Assembly (NCBI GenBank): GCA_000827495.1
Contig: KN817556.1
Span: 186,001-250,000 of the forward strand
Reading direction: 5' to 3'
Length of the DNA: 64,000 nucleotides
Source: Hypholoma sublateritium FD-334 SS-4
Lineage: Eukaryota > Basidiomycota > Agaricomycetes > Agaricales > Strophariaceae
Shown: positions 35,297 through 47,014 of the stretch, piece by piece
Numbering within the stretch: the stretch's first letter is position 1
Layout of the letters: each line of letters begins with the position of its first letter
The notes under the pieces: model-generated
What the model was told of the DNA's origin: nothing
The model's database searches: none
What the model saw: the letters and a program-made list of their open reading frames with translations, nothing else
Made by a program: the position numbers and the translations under genes

Positions 35297-37037
35297 ATGA
35301 ACAATCTCGCGCTCGCTAGCCCCAACACGACGGAGGGCTCCTTCTGGTACCCTATAGGCTCAGCTATTTTAGAGCCACCCCCATTGCAGTCTGTCCAACA
35401 GGATGCATCTGGGCAGCCGACGACACTGAGTATACAACGGGCGAGGTCGCTTTCGAGCGCAACTATGGCCACAGCGGATGTCCGCCTTACCATGAAACGA
35501 TCAATTACTGATCTCTTCTACAATATCGACGAGTCCAATCAAGGAGAAGAGGTACGTTTGAAATAAACCTCCATTATTCCAAGCTCATGCTGACTTTGTT
35601 ATTAATGGTAGCAATCGCAACGTCACAACGCCGCCAACTCTAATCACCTTATCCCGTATCGCGATCTCCCTCGAGTTCAGCATCTATTTGAACGTATGCG
35701 TCTACGTGGAGACGACGGCGACGTTGTGCTGTACGCTCCCGATTTCTCAGGTGGCACCAGGAAGCACGTCTATAGAAGGCCGATTCCATTATCCAGGATT
35801 TCTCCGGATTTCACAGTACACAAATGCGCTGAAAGTATTATGGAAATCTATGCTATCTTCGTGCTGGTTGCCACGAGAGCATCAGAGGAGCTCATTGGAT
35901 TCACATTTGTGGCAGGAAAGCCGACAACCACGCTGCAACGCATATCCACTGCTGTTCTTACTAAAATTGTATCCGACCCAACCTTGCGCCACTTCCGTGG
36001 GAACTACAATTACATCGCTTCCGGTCAAGTTTGTCAATGGTTAATTGACGATGAGCCTGAGGCATGGGATTTTACACCCGAAAAGATCAAGGAGAACGCC
36101 TTTGCCCATGCTATCCATAAGGAGACAACGAATTCGGTATGTTTTTTATTGTATGTAAAGTCTGATTCTCGAATCTTACTGTGCTTTCAAGTTGTTTCAA
36201 CAGCGCAATGATATCAGCATCGATCTTCGCGAAGGCGTAAAAAGTGTTGTCCAAAAAGAGTCGCTCTTCAGTGAGGCTTCTCGAATTGAAAGAGTTTTCC
36301 CCCCTGGGTCTCGCTCGCCAGCTGCTCATGCCGCGCAGGCTCGCTATTTGCTGGCTCATGTTTGCGGTGTCAGCGACCCGGAAACCATGACCGTTGTTGA
36401 CCTCACTCCCCGCGCGGATTTCCTGGTCGGCAAGGCTGTCGAAAGAATGGTTAGCGCCGCTATCTACTCCACTGGGGTCACGTCTTTCGCCCTTATGGTT
36501 TACATGTGGTTTGGCCACGCCGCGGCGGCGGCGGCAGCAGCGGCAGCAGCGGAGACAGCAATGCAGGAGAACGCAAAGCCCGGAAAGCTCCCAAGCCTCC
36601 CAAAGCACGCAGTGGCCCCAGTGGCCGCAAGGCCCATGTACCCCGGCCTCCCGTGGATGCCGCTACATGTGATCTCTTATGCGGCTACATTCGTACGAGC
36701 ATTTTTCATAATGATCTCTTCATTCCTTTTGTTAACTTTTTGTTTTTAGGTTATCCTAGAATTAGTCCGTCTTGCCGGACTCGAAGACATGGCAGGTCTA
36801 GATATGATCGCGGCGTCCTCTCTACACTCGTTCTCAACTTCTGACGGGTACATAAACACTGCCGTCACCGACACGGTCCAAATGTATTTCGATAACCCCT
36901 CGTCGGAATCGGGAAGGAAGATACATGCGTTCCTTGCCTATCTGGAGAGAGAATGGAAGCTCCAGAAGGCCGTCCAGCAACACTTCAAAAATGTTGCAGC
37001 TCTCTCGAAGTTGTCCGCGGAGTACCGTCAATACTAG
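35297..37037 (+). CDS. Hypothetical protein, 518 residues
   Basis: Exons 35297-35551, 35612-36136, 36204-36692 and 36750-37037 join in phase. The start is the first ATG of the frame (MNNLALASPNTTEGSFWYP). The protein has a Ser/Pro-rich first 100 residues, a middle part with LRHFRGNYNYIASGQVCQWL, a run of 11 alanines near residue 355 encoded by GCG/GCA repeats (36522-36555), and a helical end with FLAYLEREWKLQKAVQQHF. At the alanine run the two other frames are also open, so the exact frame across 36480-36690 is less certain. I do not recognise the family; the general look resembles agaricomycete-specific expanded families. Confidence 0.55.
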
Positions 37038-38604
37038 TATTGACGTGCTCAACTGATTGCGACTGCCGGCGGGAGTGTCCTAGTACGCAAGGGTACGAGC
37101 TTCTTCATGTATTTGTAATTGTAATTGTATATCATTCTGTTGGTGAACTGGAAGTTATGGGATGCTTGATCGACGATGATGCATGATGGCTGCAGACCTG
37201 TGCACCTCAAATCTCTTCCCAGTTCGCTGCCTCAGCTCAGGATATCGGCTGGTACTTTATGGTTGCTGATCACTTGGTCAACTAATTCAAGTTCGACCAG
37301 GTGTGTTTCAGTTTTCCTATCTTCCTTGCGGCTGACTGATAATTGTACAGTCTCCGCCGCACCTTCCTCCGTGATCGAGTCTTGCGGCTTAACGGAGGCA
37401 TCGATGCGGCGTATCTGGGGGTATGCCTAGGCGTCCTTAGTAGGACTTGCAGTAGGTACCGGCCGGGCTACGCCTGGCTTTTTACCACTGAGACGCGCGT
37501 ATATACCCGCCCTGGCGGTCTTGTCTTACATGCATCAATGACATTCGCTACATCACAAGTGGCGTCTTACCAGAGGCATCGCGGCTGTTCTTCTATGCCA
37601 TTGCTGTCTCTGGGCGCGCACCGCGCCTTGGGTTGTTTATACCTGACTGCATCGTCGTGTGGCTTCGAATTGCCAACGTATGCTTATACCAACTTATCCA
37701 GCCTTGAGCAGCGTTCGAACCCTACAACCTTCGCAACGTGGCCCTTGCGCGAGTGCCACAGACAAAGGCTGACACAGCGCCACGCGTCAACCTTGAAGGT
37801 CGAAGGAGTTGTCTCCAAGGCCTGCGAAGATGAGGGCCGTCTGTTCAAAGAGGATATTTGATGACTCTGACAATTTCGACGAGGCCTCTAGGCTCTCAGT
37901 CACCATAAAAGTTCAACAGACATAGCTCAATCACCTCATCACCTCCGAGGAGAGTTTTCCACAGACGTATTTTACAGCGGTGGTCAAACGGTCGCCGGCA
38001 TGTTCGTAGCTTCAATCACTTTGGCTAATATAACATTCGCCGAACCTGGAAATATGCGACACTACAGTTGTACTACAGAGCTCGGCGGTGTTCGGTCAAT
38101 CACCTATCACTATGCGTATGGCATGCATATTGATTTGCAACTTGTTTTCAACCATAAATCACTCCTTGCGACAAAAGCTGGACGCGCTTGGACCGACTCA
38201 TTGGACAAATCTTAGAAGGCAGCAAGATGGGAGACTTGGGCTAGATTGTGTACCTAGATATGCTGATTGCACAAGATGCGTTTCACCATAATATGATTTA
38301 CTTTGATCTATGTCAGTGCCAGGGCTGCAGTCCACAGGCAGCGAAAATTCTTTGCTAGTCGTATCTTTATCGCTACGAGAGCACTGCTGCAGGACCCACT
38401 TCTTCGGCAGCGAAAGTGGTCACGAAACACTGCATAGTTGGCAGGGGTAATTGTTCGTTTCGTCGGAAGCGGGCCAGTGAGCACTCGTCGTATTGCTCAG
38501 AAACCTGAAGCCGCGCTTACTGCGCATATTGAGACTGGATATAAAGCGATGGATTTCGACTCGGACTTACGTAGTTCCAGCGCAAGCTTTATTTGCGAGA
38601 CAAA
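37038..38604. other. Stretch with broken ORFs
   Basis: The longest ORF (37343-37861) starts with an alternative codon and has no family features. In another plus-strand frame near 37520-37830 a protein-like reading (SGVLPEASRLFFYAIAVSG; later NLRNVALARVPQTK) is interrupted by a stop, which suggests a decayed exon. Nothing was recognised. Confidence 0.35.
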
Positions 38605-38914
38605 ATGACCGCAATGAATCAAGACACGGAATTGGTCTTTATCAACTCTTCTCTTCCACGGATAGCTGGACCTGTTGCTCGTGTTACCAAGCGAAGAAAT
38701 GACTACTACATGCTGCCGCAGTCTCCGACATCACCTACTTCGCATGGACGCATGCAAGTTGCTCCAATATCCGGAAGTGCGGCTGCTAGGCGCAAAAATG
38801 ATTACATTTTAAAACACGGTATGTGTCATCTTGTAACTCTTTCAAGAGTCGAAGCAAACCCTTACAGAAATTACCCAGTTTCTGAACTGGAAGTAGTAGA
38901 ACCAATCATACTCA
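38605..38914 (+). CDS. Short hypothetical ORF
   Basis: The ATG at 38605 opens a frame (MTAMNQDTELVFINSSLPRI) with two similar motifs, KRRNDYYML and RRKNDYILK, that frame a Ser/Pro/Thr stretch. A GTATGT donor after 38818 and a TTACAG acceptor before 38869 would lead to EITQFLNWK and a stop. If unspliced the ORF runs to 38991. It may instead be the 5' part of the gene at 39026. Family unknown. Confidence 0.3.
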
Positions 38915-39025
38915 AAACTCTAAGCTGTAGTGGCAAAGAAGTCGCTGGTATGTTAGACTGTCGAATGCTTATCCGAAATCCTATTTTCTGACTTGAAATT
39001 TATTAACTTGTATAAAGCTATAAAT

Positions 39026-39612
39026 ATGAACCTAAGGAAAGCGCCTGCCTTCGTTCCTTCCAAAGGTCATGCATCTGCGTTCTCCCAGCTGCGCAGCTTG
39101 GATCTCTTGCCTGCGCAGGGCCTGCCCGAAGAAGAATTTTGGAAGTTGTTTTCCAGATGCCGGCGTTGTCAGCATTTCGTGACCACCCGAACTATCCCAT
39201 ATCACAAATGCCCTGCGACCAGTGGTCAGCCATCTTGCAATTCATCCGTTTACTATTCTCTGACCATTGTCTGTTATTTGTAGTAGACTTCAGCTTTAAT
39301 TTTGACAGGAGCACCGTGAAAAACATGTACTTTTTATGGCTTCTGGACGCTCATAACGTTGATCGCGCTATGGGAGTGCCGGAGGATGTTTTCAAGGCAA
39401 TATTCTACATATGTGCGCAGTGTGGCCGATATATGACGCAAAGGGTGTCTTTTGATCACCACGATGATTCGGATGACTGGGACTCAGAAGATTTTAACTC
39501 AAAGCATTCGCAATGCGCATATTTGCATGCAGAAGTGAAATTTGAGCGCGAACGCACCTTATTAGCCACCCGCCGTGCGATGTTACTAGCAGGATCTCGT
39601 TACCGGAAATGA
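39026..39612 (+). CDS. Hypothetical protein with paired zinc-finger-like motifs
   Basis: Exons 39026-39224 and 39284-39612 join in phase to 175 residues. Two copies of a similar motif appear, one per half: EEEFWKLFSRCRRCQHFVTT followed by HKC, and EDVFKAIFYICAQCGRYMTQ followed by a His. The pattern (E-D/E-x-F, C-x2-C, aromatic, M/V-T-x-R, His-x-Cys) is familiar from short agaricomycete proteins of unknown function. The second motif lacks the final Cys at the usual place, but a His-rich acidic stretch follows. A metal-binding role is inferred only. Confidence 0.6.
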
Positions 39613-40641
39613 TTACTACGCTGTCTTTGATAACTATATACATAAACATCAATCTTATAGAGAGGCACATCTGAATTTCATGGGTTTAACTTGAATTCGC
39701 CGAATTGTCGCGGTGATCAAACGGTGGAACTTGGAGGGTATGGCGCCGGACGTCGCCGGACGCAGGAGTCTGCGTACTATTCTGTTCTGATTAATGAAAA
39801 CATCCAAGCAATTTTGAACTTCAACCAAATCGATATATTTGGCTTACTTCCCGTCTTCATGCATGCGCGGCAATCATCACAGAAAACAAAGGCATTTTAT
39901 ATTCCTCTGGTAAACGACTGGCACACAGAACACACAGATCAATATACCCCGATTATTTTATATTTATCGATGATGAATGGCGTGTTCGAGGACCCCGAAA
40001 GTACCTAGCTGAAAACGGCCAGAATATAAGGTTTTTATCCTCATGATTTTTTGATCACTACTTGCCGCTTTCGATTACGCTTTCAATCGTACTTGGAACG
40101 AGGAGACCATCTTGGAACCCTAAAATGGTATTAATATGTACTTCTTGAGTACTTGCAGTCAAAGCTGATCATAATGGGTAGCGAGGTTGTTTTAGTATTC
40201 TGGTATTGCGTTATTCAATATTGAAATCCCGGTCTACAGGTAGACTCGAATTTTATCGGCTCATGTCGAGTCTTGTCTGTCGCTGACGTCCATGTTTTTA
40301 AGAATTTTTATCCTCAGAGATCTTGGCCCAAATTTGTTGAATCTTATCCTCACAGCCCTCTGACCTTCTCCCAACTATTCATCCTCATCCTTAGGATCAG
40401 CCGAGTTTCTGAATCTCAGATTAGTACTTTCGGGGGTCCTCGTGTCCGCTGTAAACTCCAGTGGCAGCCTTGGGAAGGCTGACTCAGGGATCTCGAGTGA
40501 GCTTAATCTTACAGCCGCTTCATCGCAGCCCACGAATTTCGAACACGACGACCGTGTTGAACTTACCTCGAAGTCGAGCGTCTGATCTTGAACTTGGCGA
40601 ACCCCTCTTCCTACTCTTACAAAAGCAAGTATAAAGCTAGT
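39613..40641. other. Gene-poor stretch
   Basis: About 1 kb without a convincing gene. ORFs are short. An upstream exon of the following gene may lie at 40588-40641, where the frame is already open. Confidence 0.4.
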
Positions 40642-42413
40642 ATGCTTGCTTTGGGTCTGTCCGAGTCTCTCCGTTGGGCTGCTCCTACCAATCAACCGAA
40701 TATCAATGTCGAAACCAACCAAAATGAAGCTTACCGTCTCCAGTCGCTGCCGCGGTCTCCGTGCCCTCTATCGTCTGATTCGGGTTCGGGTTCCGTCAAA
40801 TCTTTCAAGTCTTCCACAAATCTGCATTGTCGTTCTTCATCTCTCAACAGAGACACTTATTCACTCCAATTATTCTCGGCGCCTCCGAAATCCTCTCACA
40901 GCTATGATATTGACACAAACTTGAATCCACTCAGACCTCCCTCGAGATCCAAAGACGGCCCCGATCTGCGTAGAGCTGCTATCCGCGACTTGAAGAGCTA
41001 CGCAAACAAAGGCTCAGCCTCTTCGGTTAATAACATCAATAGCACCGTATGTTCTCTCCGAAATCTGCCCAACCCCCCCGGGTCAAGGCCCATATCATCA
41101 AAGTCCAGTTCAGGCTCATTCAAGTCAGCCCGCGATCGAATGAAGCGCAGGACGACCAATACGAAAACGTCTGAATCCCCACCGAGTCCCACATCTTCCG
41201 AGTATTTCTTCACACACAACTCTGGAGAACACTTGCTTGCACCCCAGCCGCGTTCTCCGAGTCTCAATGGATGTGTTGAGGCATATTTTCAACCAAACTT
41301 CACGATGCTCCCTGTACCCGCTTCATCCCAGATGCTTCCAAGGGTCAGCAGCTATATCCCAATGTGTACACCTTCAATTCAGCTGCTGCCAGGTACCGTC
41401 CGCAGGAAAAACCAAATTTTACTAAGCCCTCCACCGGGCCTTGTGCTTTCTGAACCCGGTGCAGACTCATTTGAGACTACCTTGGCATCGCCTAACTCTA
41501 GTCCATACTCATTCAAAACTGCCCTAACTTCACTTGAGTTGGGCTCGGGCTCTTTCACACACGCCATCGAGAGCAGCAGGAATATGCTGGAACCCCGTGA
41601 CGGCAATGTCGACGCACACCGATCTGCTACGAGGTCCCTGAACTCGACTCTCAAGAACGATGTGCCGCCGAGTTTGCCTCTTCCCCAACAGTCTATCATC
41701 AATGGCGAGATGGATGTGTCTGACTCCCAGTCGCCTCATCGTTCCAAATCACTCTTTTCTCCTCCTGATCTTCGAAAGTCGTCACCGCCCAAGGGCCCAG
41801 TACATGATGGATCTCTTCTTACTCCGGCAATACATGTCGCCGTCAATGAAGCTGCCGCACTTTATGACTCCATCCGCTGGGATGGCTTGTTAAGTCTATC
41901 TGAGGTGAGCATATTTTCATATGCACTGTCTACTTTATACCCAAAGCAGATCATATACAGATCTCGTCGAACCCTTTCTCGCGCTATTCACCTCAAACAC
42001 TGGCACGCCAATATGCGGTGGTCATTGATGCAAGAAATGCCCTCCTATTGAGGCAAGCAGCCATTGTTGCTGACATAGGGCTATATCTGCAATTACTCAC
42101 TCTGAAAGTCAATCTTTATGCAACGGACAAAGCAAACCTGGCCAGCATTCACCGAGATCTGGAGTACATTCGCGAAGAATGTGTCAGACAGAAGGTCAAG
42201 TTGCCTTTCGGTGACCTCGAATGGTCCCGCTCAGCAAAGCATCCTTCTGGCTTAGCATTCGTCCACGACGACCGGCACCAAGATTTTTGCTGGCAGGAAA
42301 TCACAATGCTTCTTCATACGTACAGCGACGCACGAGCTGTAGGATTTCAGTTTTTGGATGATCCCGCCTCTCTAATAGAGAACCGACTTCCAAAGCTACG
42401 ATCACACAGGTAA
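40642..42413 (+). CDS. Hypothetical Ser/Pro-rich protein
   Basis: Exons 40642-41904 and 41961-42413 join in phase to 571 residues. The first 420 residues are low-complexity, rich in Ser, Pro and Asn, with many SP and SxP sites, as in disordered proteins controlled by phosphorylation (inference). The second exon encodes a helical domain with RQYAVVIDARNALLLRQAAI and DLEYIREECVRQKVKLPFGD. The switch in composition at the intron supports the splice. Family not recognised. Confidence 0.6.
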
Positions 42414-43424
42414 TTTTTCATTGGTGAGTACAGCTTTTGACCTGTATCTCAATGCATGTTGATGAAAAGGAGCGCCTATAGTGGGTGCTGTCGGCGTCAA
42501 CAATTTGGTTGTAGCAATTGACATGAAGTGTCATTTGGTTGTCATTGATGATCATCGGCTTCATTTGTAGTGACTGGGACTTGGACTTCGGAGTATCTTT
42601 GTATATTCTTCGTATATGTATGAGGGAGTCTTTTATCTTTGGTATGTTAGTGACAATTAATGGATTGTAAGTGTAGCAATGTTATTACTTTACTAGAGGC
42701 TACTTATGCTTTGTCCGACTGGTCACACACGGTCGAAGAGGCGCCAAAGTGGCGCCGTAGAAAATAGGTAATACTAATGCTATGATACAAATTTCATTAC
42801 GGCCATTGACCTATGTCAACGCCAGCTGTAGTCCCACGAGAACACTGCGCCAGTGGCGAAAGGACGTCGCACGGGCGCAGTATACCATGTCATTTACATT
42901 ATTACATATGATCATGATGCCGGCTTGTGACTTCATTTGGGCTTCAACATAGTATTATACTGTGTGCTTCGTTCTCGATCGCTTCGGGCGAACTGTCAGC
43001 ACCTGCATCATCATACTACCACTGAGCAGTATGTATAGGCGTCAGATCCGAGAGAGACGATATGTATCTTACGCACCGGTACCAAGGAGTCGTACTTAGT
43101 AGAACGTTTCAGCCTTCGATCTAGTTTGAACTCGTGGGCAGGAGCAATGCAGGAGGACTTTCTGGTTTGGTGCTAAGTCAACGCTAAGTCAACCTCGGAC
43201 TTACAAGTAGTCGTTTCACATATGTACCGACTAAAATACTTGAGTACTTACTCGAGCTCAATACAGACCGGAGTGCACATTCAGTTGCGGCAGCAGCATC
43301 ATGACTTGGAATTAAATCTGTAGAAAAGGTTGAGAAAAGTCACTGGCCATGAACTGAAGAAGATCTACTCCTTCATCCGAACTGCCACTACGTTCAATTT
43401 CCGTCACCGTGGACTACTTGCAGC
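42414..43424. other. Gene-poor stretch
   Basis: About 1 kb with no ORF worth reporting. It contains GGCGCC twice, 11 bp apart (about 42740-42757), a small possible hairpin. It should hold the promoter of the DUF6698-type gene. Confidence 0.4.
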
Positions 43425-44889
43425 ATGTCTAACAAAGAAAATATAAATGCTCTACAGCTCGGGCCAAGAAAAAAAGTGTATGTCCTTCAGCCACTATAGC
43501 AGAATCTCAGACCAGCTTTATAAATCCCTTGTTACAGGCGTACTACAGATCCCCTTGTACACCACGGGCGTCATTTTGGGCGATCAATCCATGCGCTATG
43601 CAACATACATGCACTAATCAACAATGGTATTATTCGCATGGGCGAGCGCGCCGACAAACCAGAGGAGTCGTTCACCGCACAGTAGGAGCCATTTTGAGAG
43701 TTTCTACTACTAGCGTGCTATGTTCATTCGACTTGGTATAACACAGGGAGCGACGAGAACATAAAGTATTCCTGGAATTACTCAGAAGTGTGCCCGGCCT
43801 CGAAGAAAGGCTCATGAGTACCGAATCTGAGGAAGAGGTCCATTCCATTGCGGTAATGGTGAGTACTTACGTCCATTTTTTTTACACTACTTAATCTGAC
43901 CGGAAATCTCAGCTACAAAAAGGAGCGTCCAGTGCTAGATCCGACGACACAAAGAGCTTAAAAGCAGCCGTGATTGACTGGCTTGTAGCACCGGGAGAAC
44001 TCCTCATCCCTCCTATTTCACGGAATGTCAAAATCGAACGTGGTTTCAATCATGAAATTACTGGCGCACTCCTATGTCCAGCAGGAGTTGACTGGTCAGA
44101 CCAGGAGCAAGTATTTTGAGGTAGCTAAACACATCCGACGTGCTCTAATTATAATATACAGGACCAAGCAGAAACTACGGTCAGGAGAGCTCACAGTATC
44201 CGGAGACCAATGGCCAATATTCTTATATACTTCATGTAAGTATGACGACGACAATCCGTGGAAAGGCCTTCTGCAAAGCTCTTTATTGATCAAGGTCAGT
44301 AGATGTTGTCTAATATCTAAACTCACCTTGCTTACCTCATTCCATGGCCCATCTCTACTACAATAGACCTTTAAACATATTTTTACATCCCCTAGTTCTG
44401 TGGAAAGGGAAGCTAAGGCAACGCGCTCGGGAAATGCTCGCATACACGGCATGACTCAAGTAACGCGGGCATCCATTGCATATACGGCCACACAGGTGAG
44501 ATATAAATAGTTCCCTCTTCGCTGTTGTGCCGATGCTTTAATTTAATAGGCGAGATTCGCGCTATGCGCATCGAGCATGTTCAACAGGAATGACACCGTA
44601 ACAGATTCTGAACGATTCTACAACAGTATCCTTGAGATTCTCGAGCACCCTGATGAGACTGTCGAGGTCGAGCGCCTATTGACTTGGTGGAACCGGTGAG
44701 CAAAGTCGCCCTGCTCCGGAAGCTAAATAAATCTAATACTTCGCCAGCCTTGTGTTTCCAAACTACGCTGCACAAACAAGGCCCGTTTCTAAAAATAGTG
44801 CATTGGCCAGGATCAAGGCCAAGAGAGAAGCGTCTAAGCAAGCAGCTCGAGAAACTGAAATTACTACTACTACTACAACTGCCGCATAG
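43425..44889 (+). CDS. DUF6698-type protein
   Basis: Eight exons (43425-43477, 43538-43681, 43747-43858, 43913-44106, 44162-44294, 44367-44495, 44550-44695, 44748-44889) join to 350 residues. Family markers are VHHGRHFGRSIHALCN, a central LYTSCKYDDDNPWKGLLQS, ARIHGMTQVTRASIAYTATQ, ARFALCASSMFNRNDTVTDS and LTWWNR followed by a Lys/Arg-rich end. This matches my memory of DUF6698 proteins, which are numerous in agaricomycete genomes and lack a known function; they resemble transposon-linked proteins. The intron 44107-44161 begins with GC (GCAAGT), and only that border keeps the conserved frame. Confidence 0.75.
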
Positions 44890-47014
44890 TTCGTACAATG
44901 ACCATCACCCCGATTGTAACCTAGGCCTTATTGCTGATTGGGTAACATATTTATAAGTAGAGCTCGCAACTGATTCATAATTCATTTGTTATATAATACT
45001 ATGTCGCACATCACATCTCTCAGAGTCAGTCATCGAGATGACCGCAAACCACATTATCTGTCATTTGTATACAAGTTCGCAATGGAATTATACAATTGTC
45101 TAGGGTCTTTCAAGTGTTGATCAGTATTTAACCGACCCAATCAGCATTGCCTATGGTGTCTCGGCTTTGCACAGATGCACTCTATGGTGCACCAAGTGCT
45201 TTCACGTCAAGCTTAGATTGATGTCAAGACACTCTGCCCCTATTGAAAACCTATTACTTCGATACATCTATTGATGGAATTTTATGCCTTGCTATATACT
45301 TACTTGCCACTAAGTTGGTAACGATCGCGACCATAGATTTTATTGCATACCTTCGGTTGTTCAAGTTTGGCAACTTTTGTCAGCCCTTGTCATACCCTCG
45401 TCAGCGTCTTGTTCAATTTGTCTGGTTTTTGAAGTCTAATCCATGGATCTTTTACGCCCTTTATAAGACTGTGGGTGATGATCACAATGCAATCTAATGC
45501 ACATCTTGACTGCCCTACGACCTAACTCAGCCATTTCCATACTATCATAAATGTCGTGGCTGATTTGCTTGGGATGTAGTCCAATACATTAATTTCTTGC
45601 CCCCTTTATCGGCCTTCTGCTGTTGATAGCAATACCTGTTGTTGTATACATTAATCATTCTGCAATTGACACCAGCTATCCTCAAACTGAAATAGATGCC
45701 ACGGTGGCACGGTCGATACAAGGTCGATGATTCTGAGCTACCAGCTAATATATTGATGTCTCACACGCTTTATCAGACTTTTGCGTCCTGCCAGTGATGG
45801 TCACACAAGCCTATACGATTGGCCTGCAAAATTGCGTAAAATCTATCGCCCTATATTTGAGTTGGTAGCACTGTCATAAATCAAAAGTCATTTAGCTATG
45901 CCTTTTTGCTAGAATTTCTATTGGGGATGATATCATCACGTCAATCTTTTGGCTCGGAAAGTATCTGTCTGCTTGAGTTATTTGCTCAGCATAAATATAT
46001 ATGATAGACGTGATGGATTGGGCCACTTCCAGCGTCCTAAAAATGGCATGATCCACGGCCTACCAAGTCTTGATTAGATTAGACACATTTCACTCGTGTT
46101 CAAGCCATACATTCTCAGATCTATCCTTGTCTGGCGGGCCTCAATTTCCCGATGTTGCATCCGGCTCTTGAGGGTTGTAACATTTTCAAGTTGGTACGGT
46201 ACCGTGTGACGTCGAACCCAAATCCCTGTGGGAATTTTGCATAATAGGCCGAGGCCGATTCCTTTTCTACTTGTCCTTACGCAATCCTTACCTCCCTGCT
46301 TTTGCTTTTTTATAATTTATAGTCTGCGCATCGCTCTAGTTACTGTACAGTTCTTGCAACATTTTCCATTGGCTGGGACTTATAACAGAATTCATCTGCC
46401 GATGGGCCGAGGGCTGCCCCGGAGCGCTGGCAGTGGGACCTGACTTGCTCCAAGAGTTTCCCCTGTTACTTGCAGTTTGCATCCAGGCCTCAACACTTTG
46501 CCATTCATCACATACCTCAATTTCTGACTTCAAATTGGATTCTTCCACCTCCCACGCAAATCCATGTGAATGTCTATGAGCGGAGCCGGATTGGAGCCGG
46601 ATATACATCTGGCGAGCTTCAGCCTCGAACATGTGAGCCTATGTGCATTGTACGAGATTATACGTTTGTTCACCCATAGCGCGTAGAAAGAAGAAACCGA
46701 AAACTCCATGTGCAGTGAATTGAAAGCGGAGAACGACATTATGCATGATCCCCGCCGCCTCGATTCATTGGGGCCATATCACTGTAAACTGAATTGATCT
46801 GGTAAGCGCACTCTACATGACATATTATCATTTCAATGACACCACAGATTGTTAAATATAGTGAAGTATTCCGTACATCTATAACGCAATACGCCGTATT
46901 CAACTCAGATTGGCAGCGGCAAATCACAGGTGGTGTGAAGTACATTCCGCCGTTATCTCAGACCGCAGGATAAAAGGCTGCGTTGGATGCCATTTGGCTC
47001 ACTCTGTCACTGCG
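44890..47014. other. 2.1-kb gene-poor, AT-rich stretch
   Basis: The longest stretch without a gene in the window. ORFs are short and scattered on both strands. No repeat family, transposon end or RNA gene was recognised. The right end should include the promoter of P450 copy 2. Confidence 0.5.

Noticed and set aside
37700..37720. GTTCGAACCC, resembling a tRNA B box
   Set aside because: No A box or cloverleaf could be built on either strand at the right distance.
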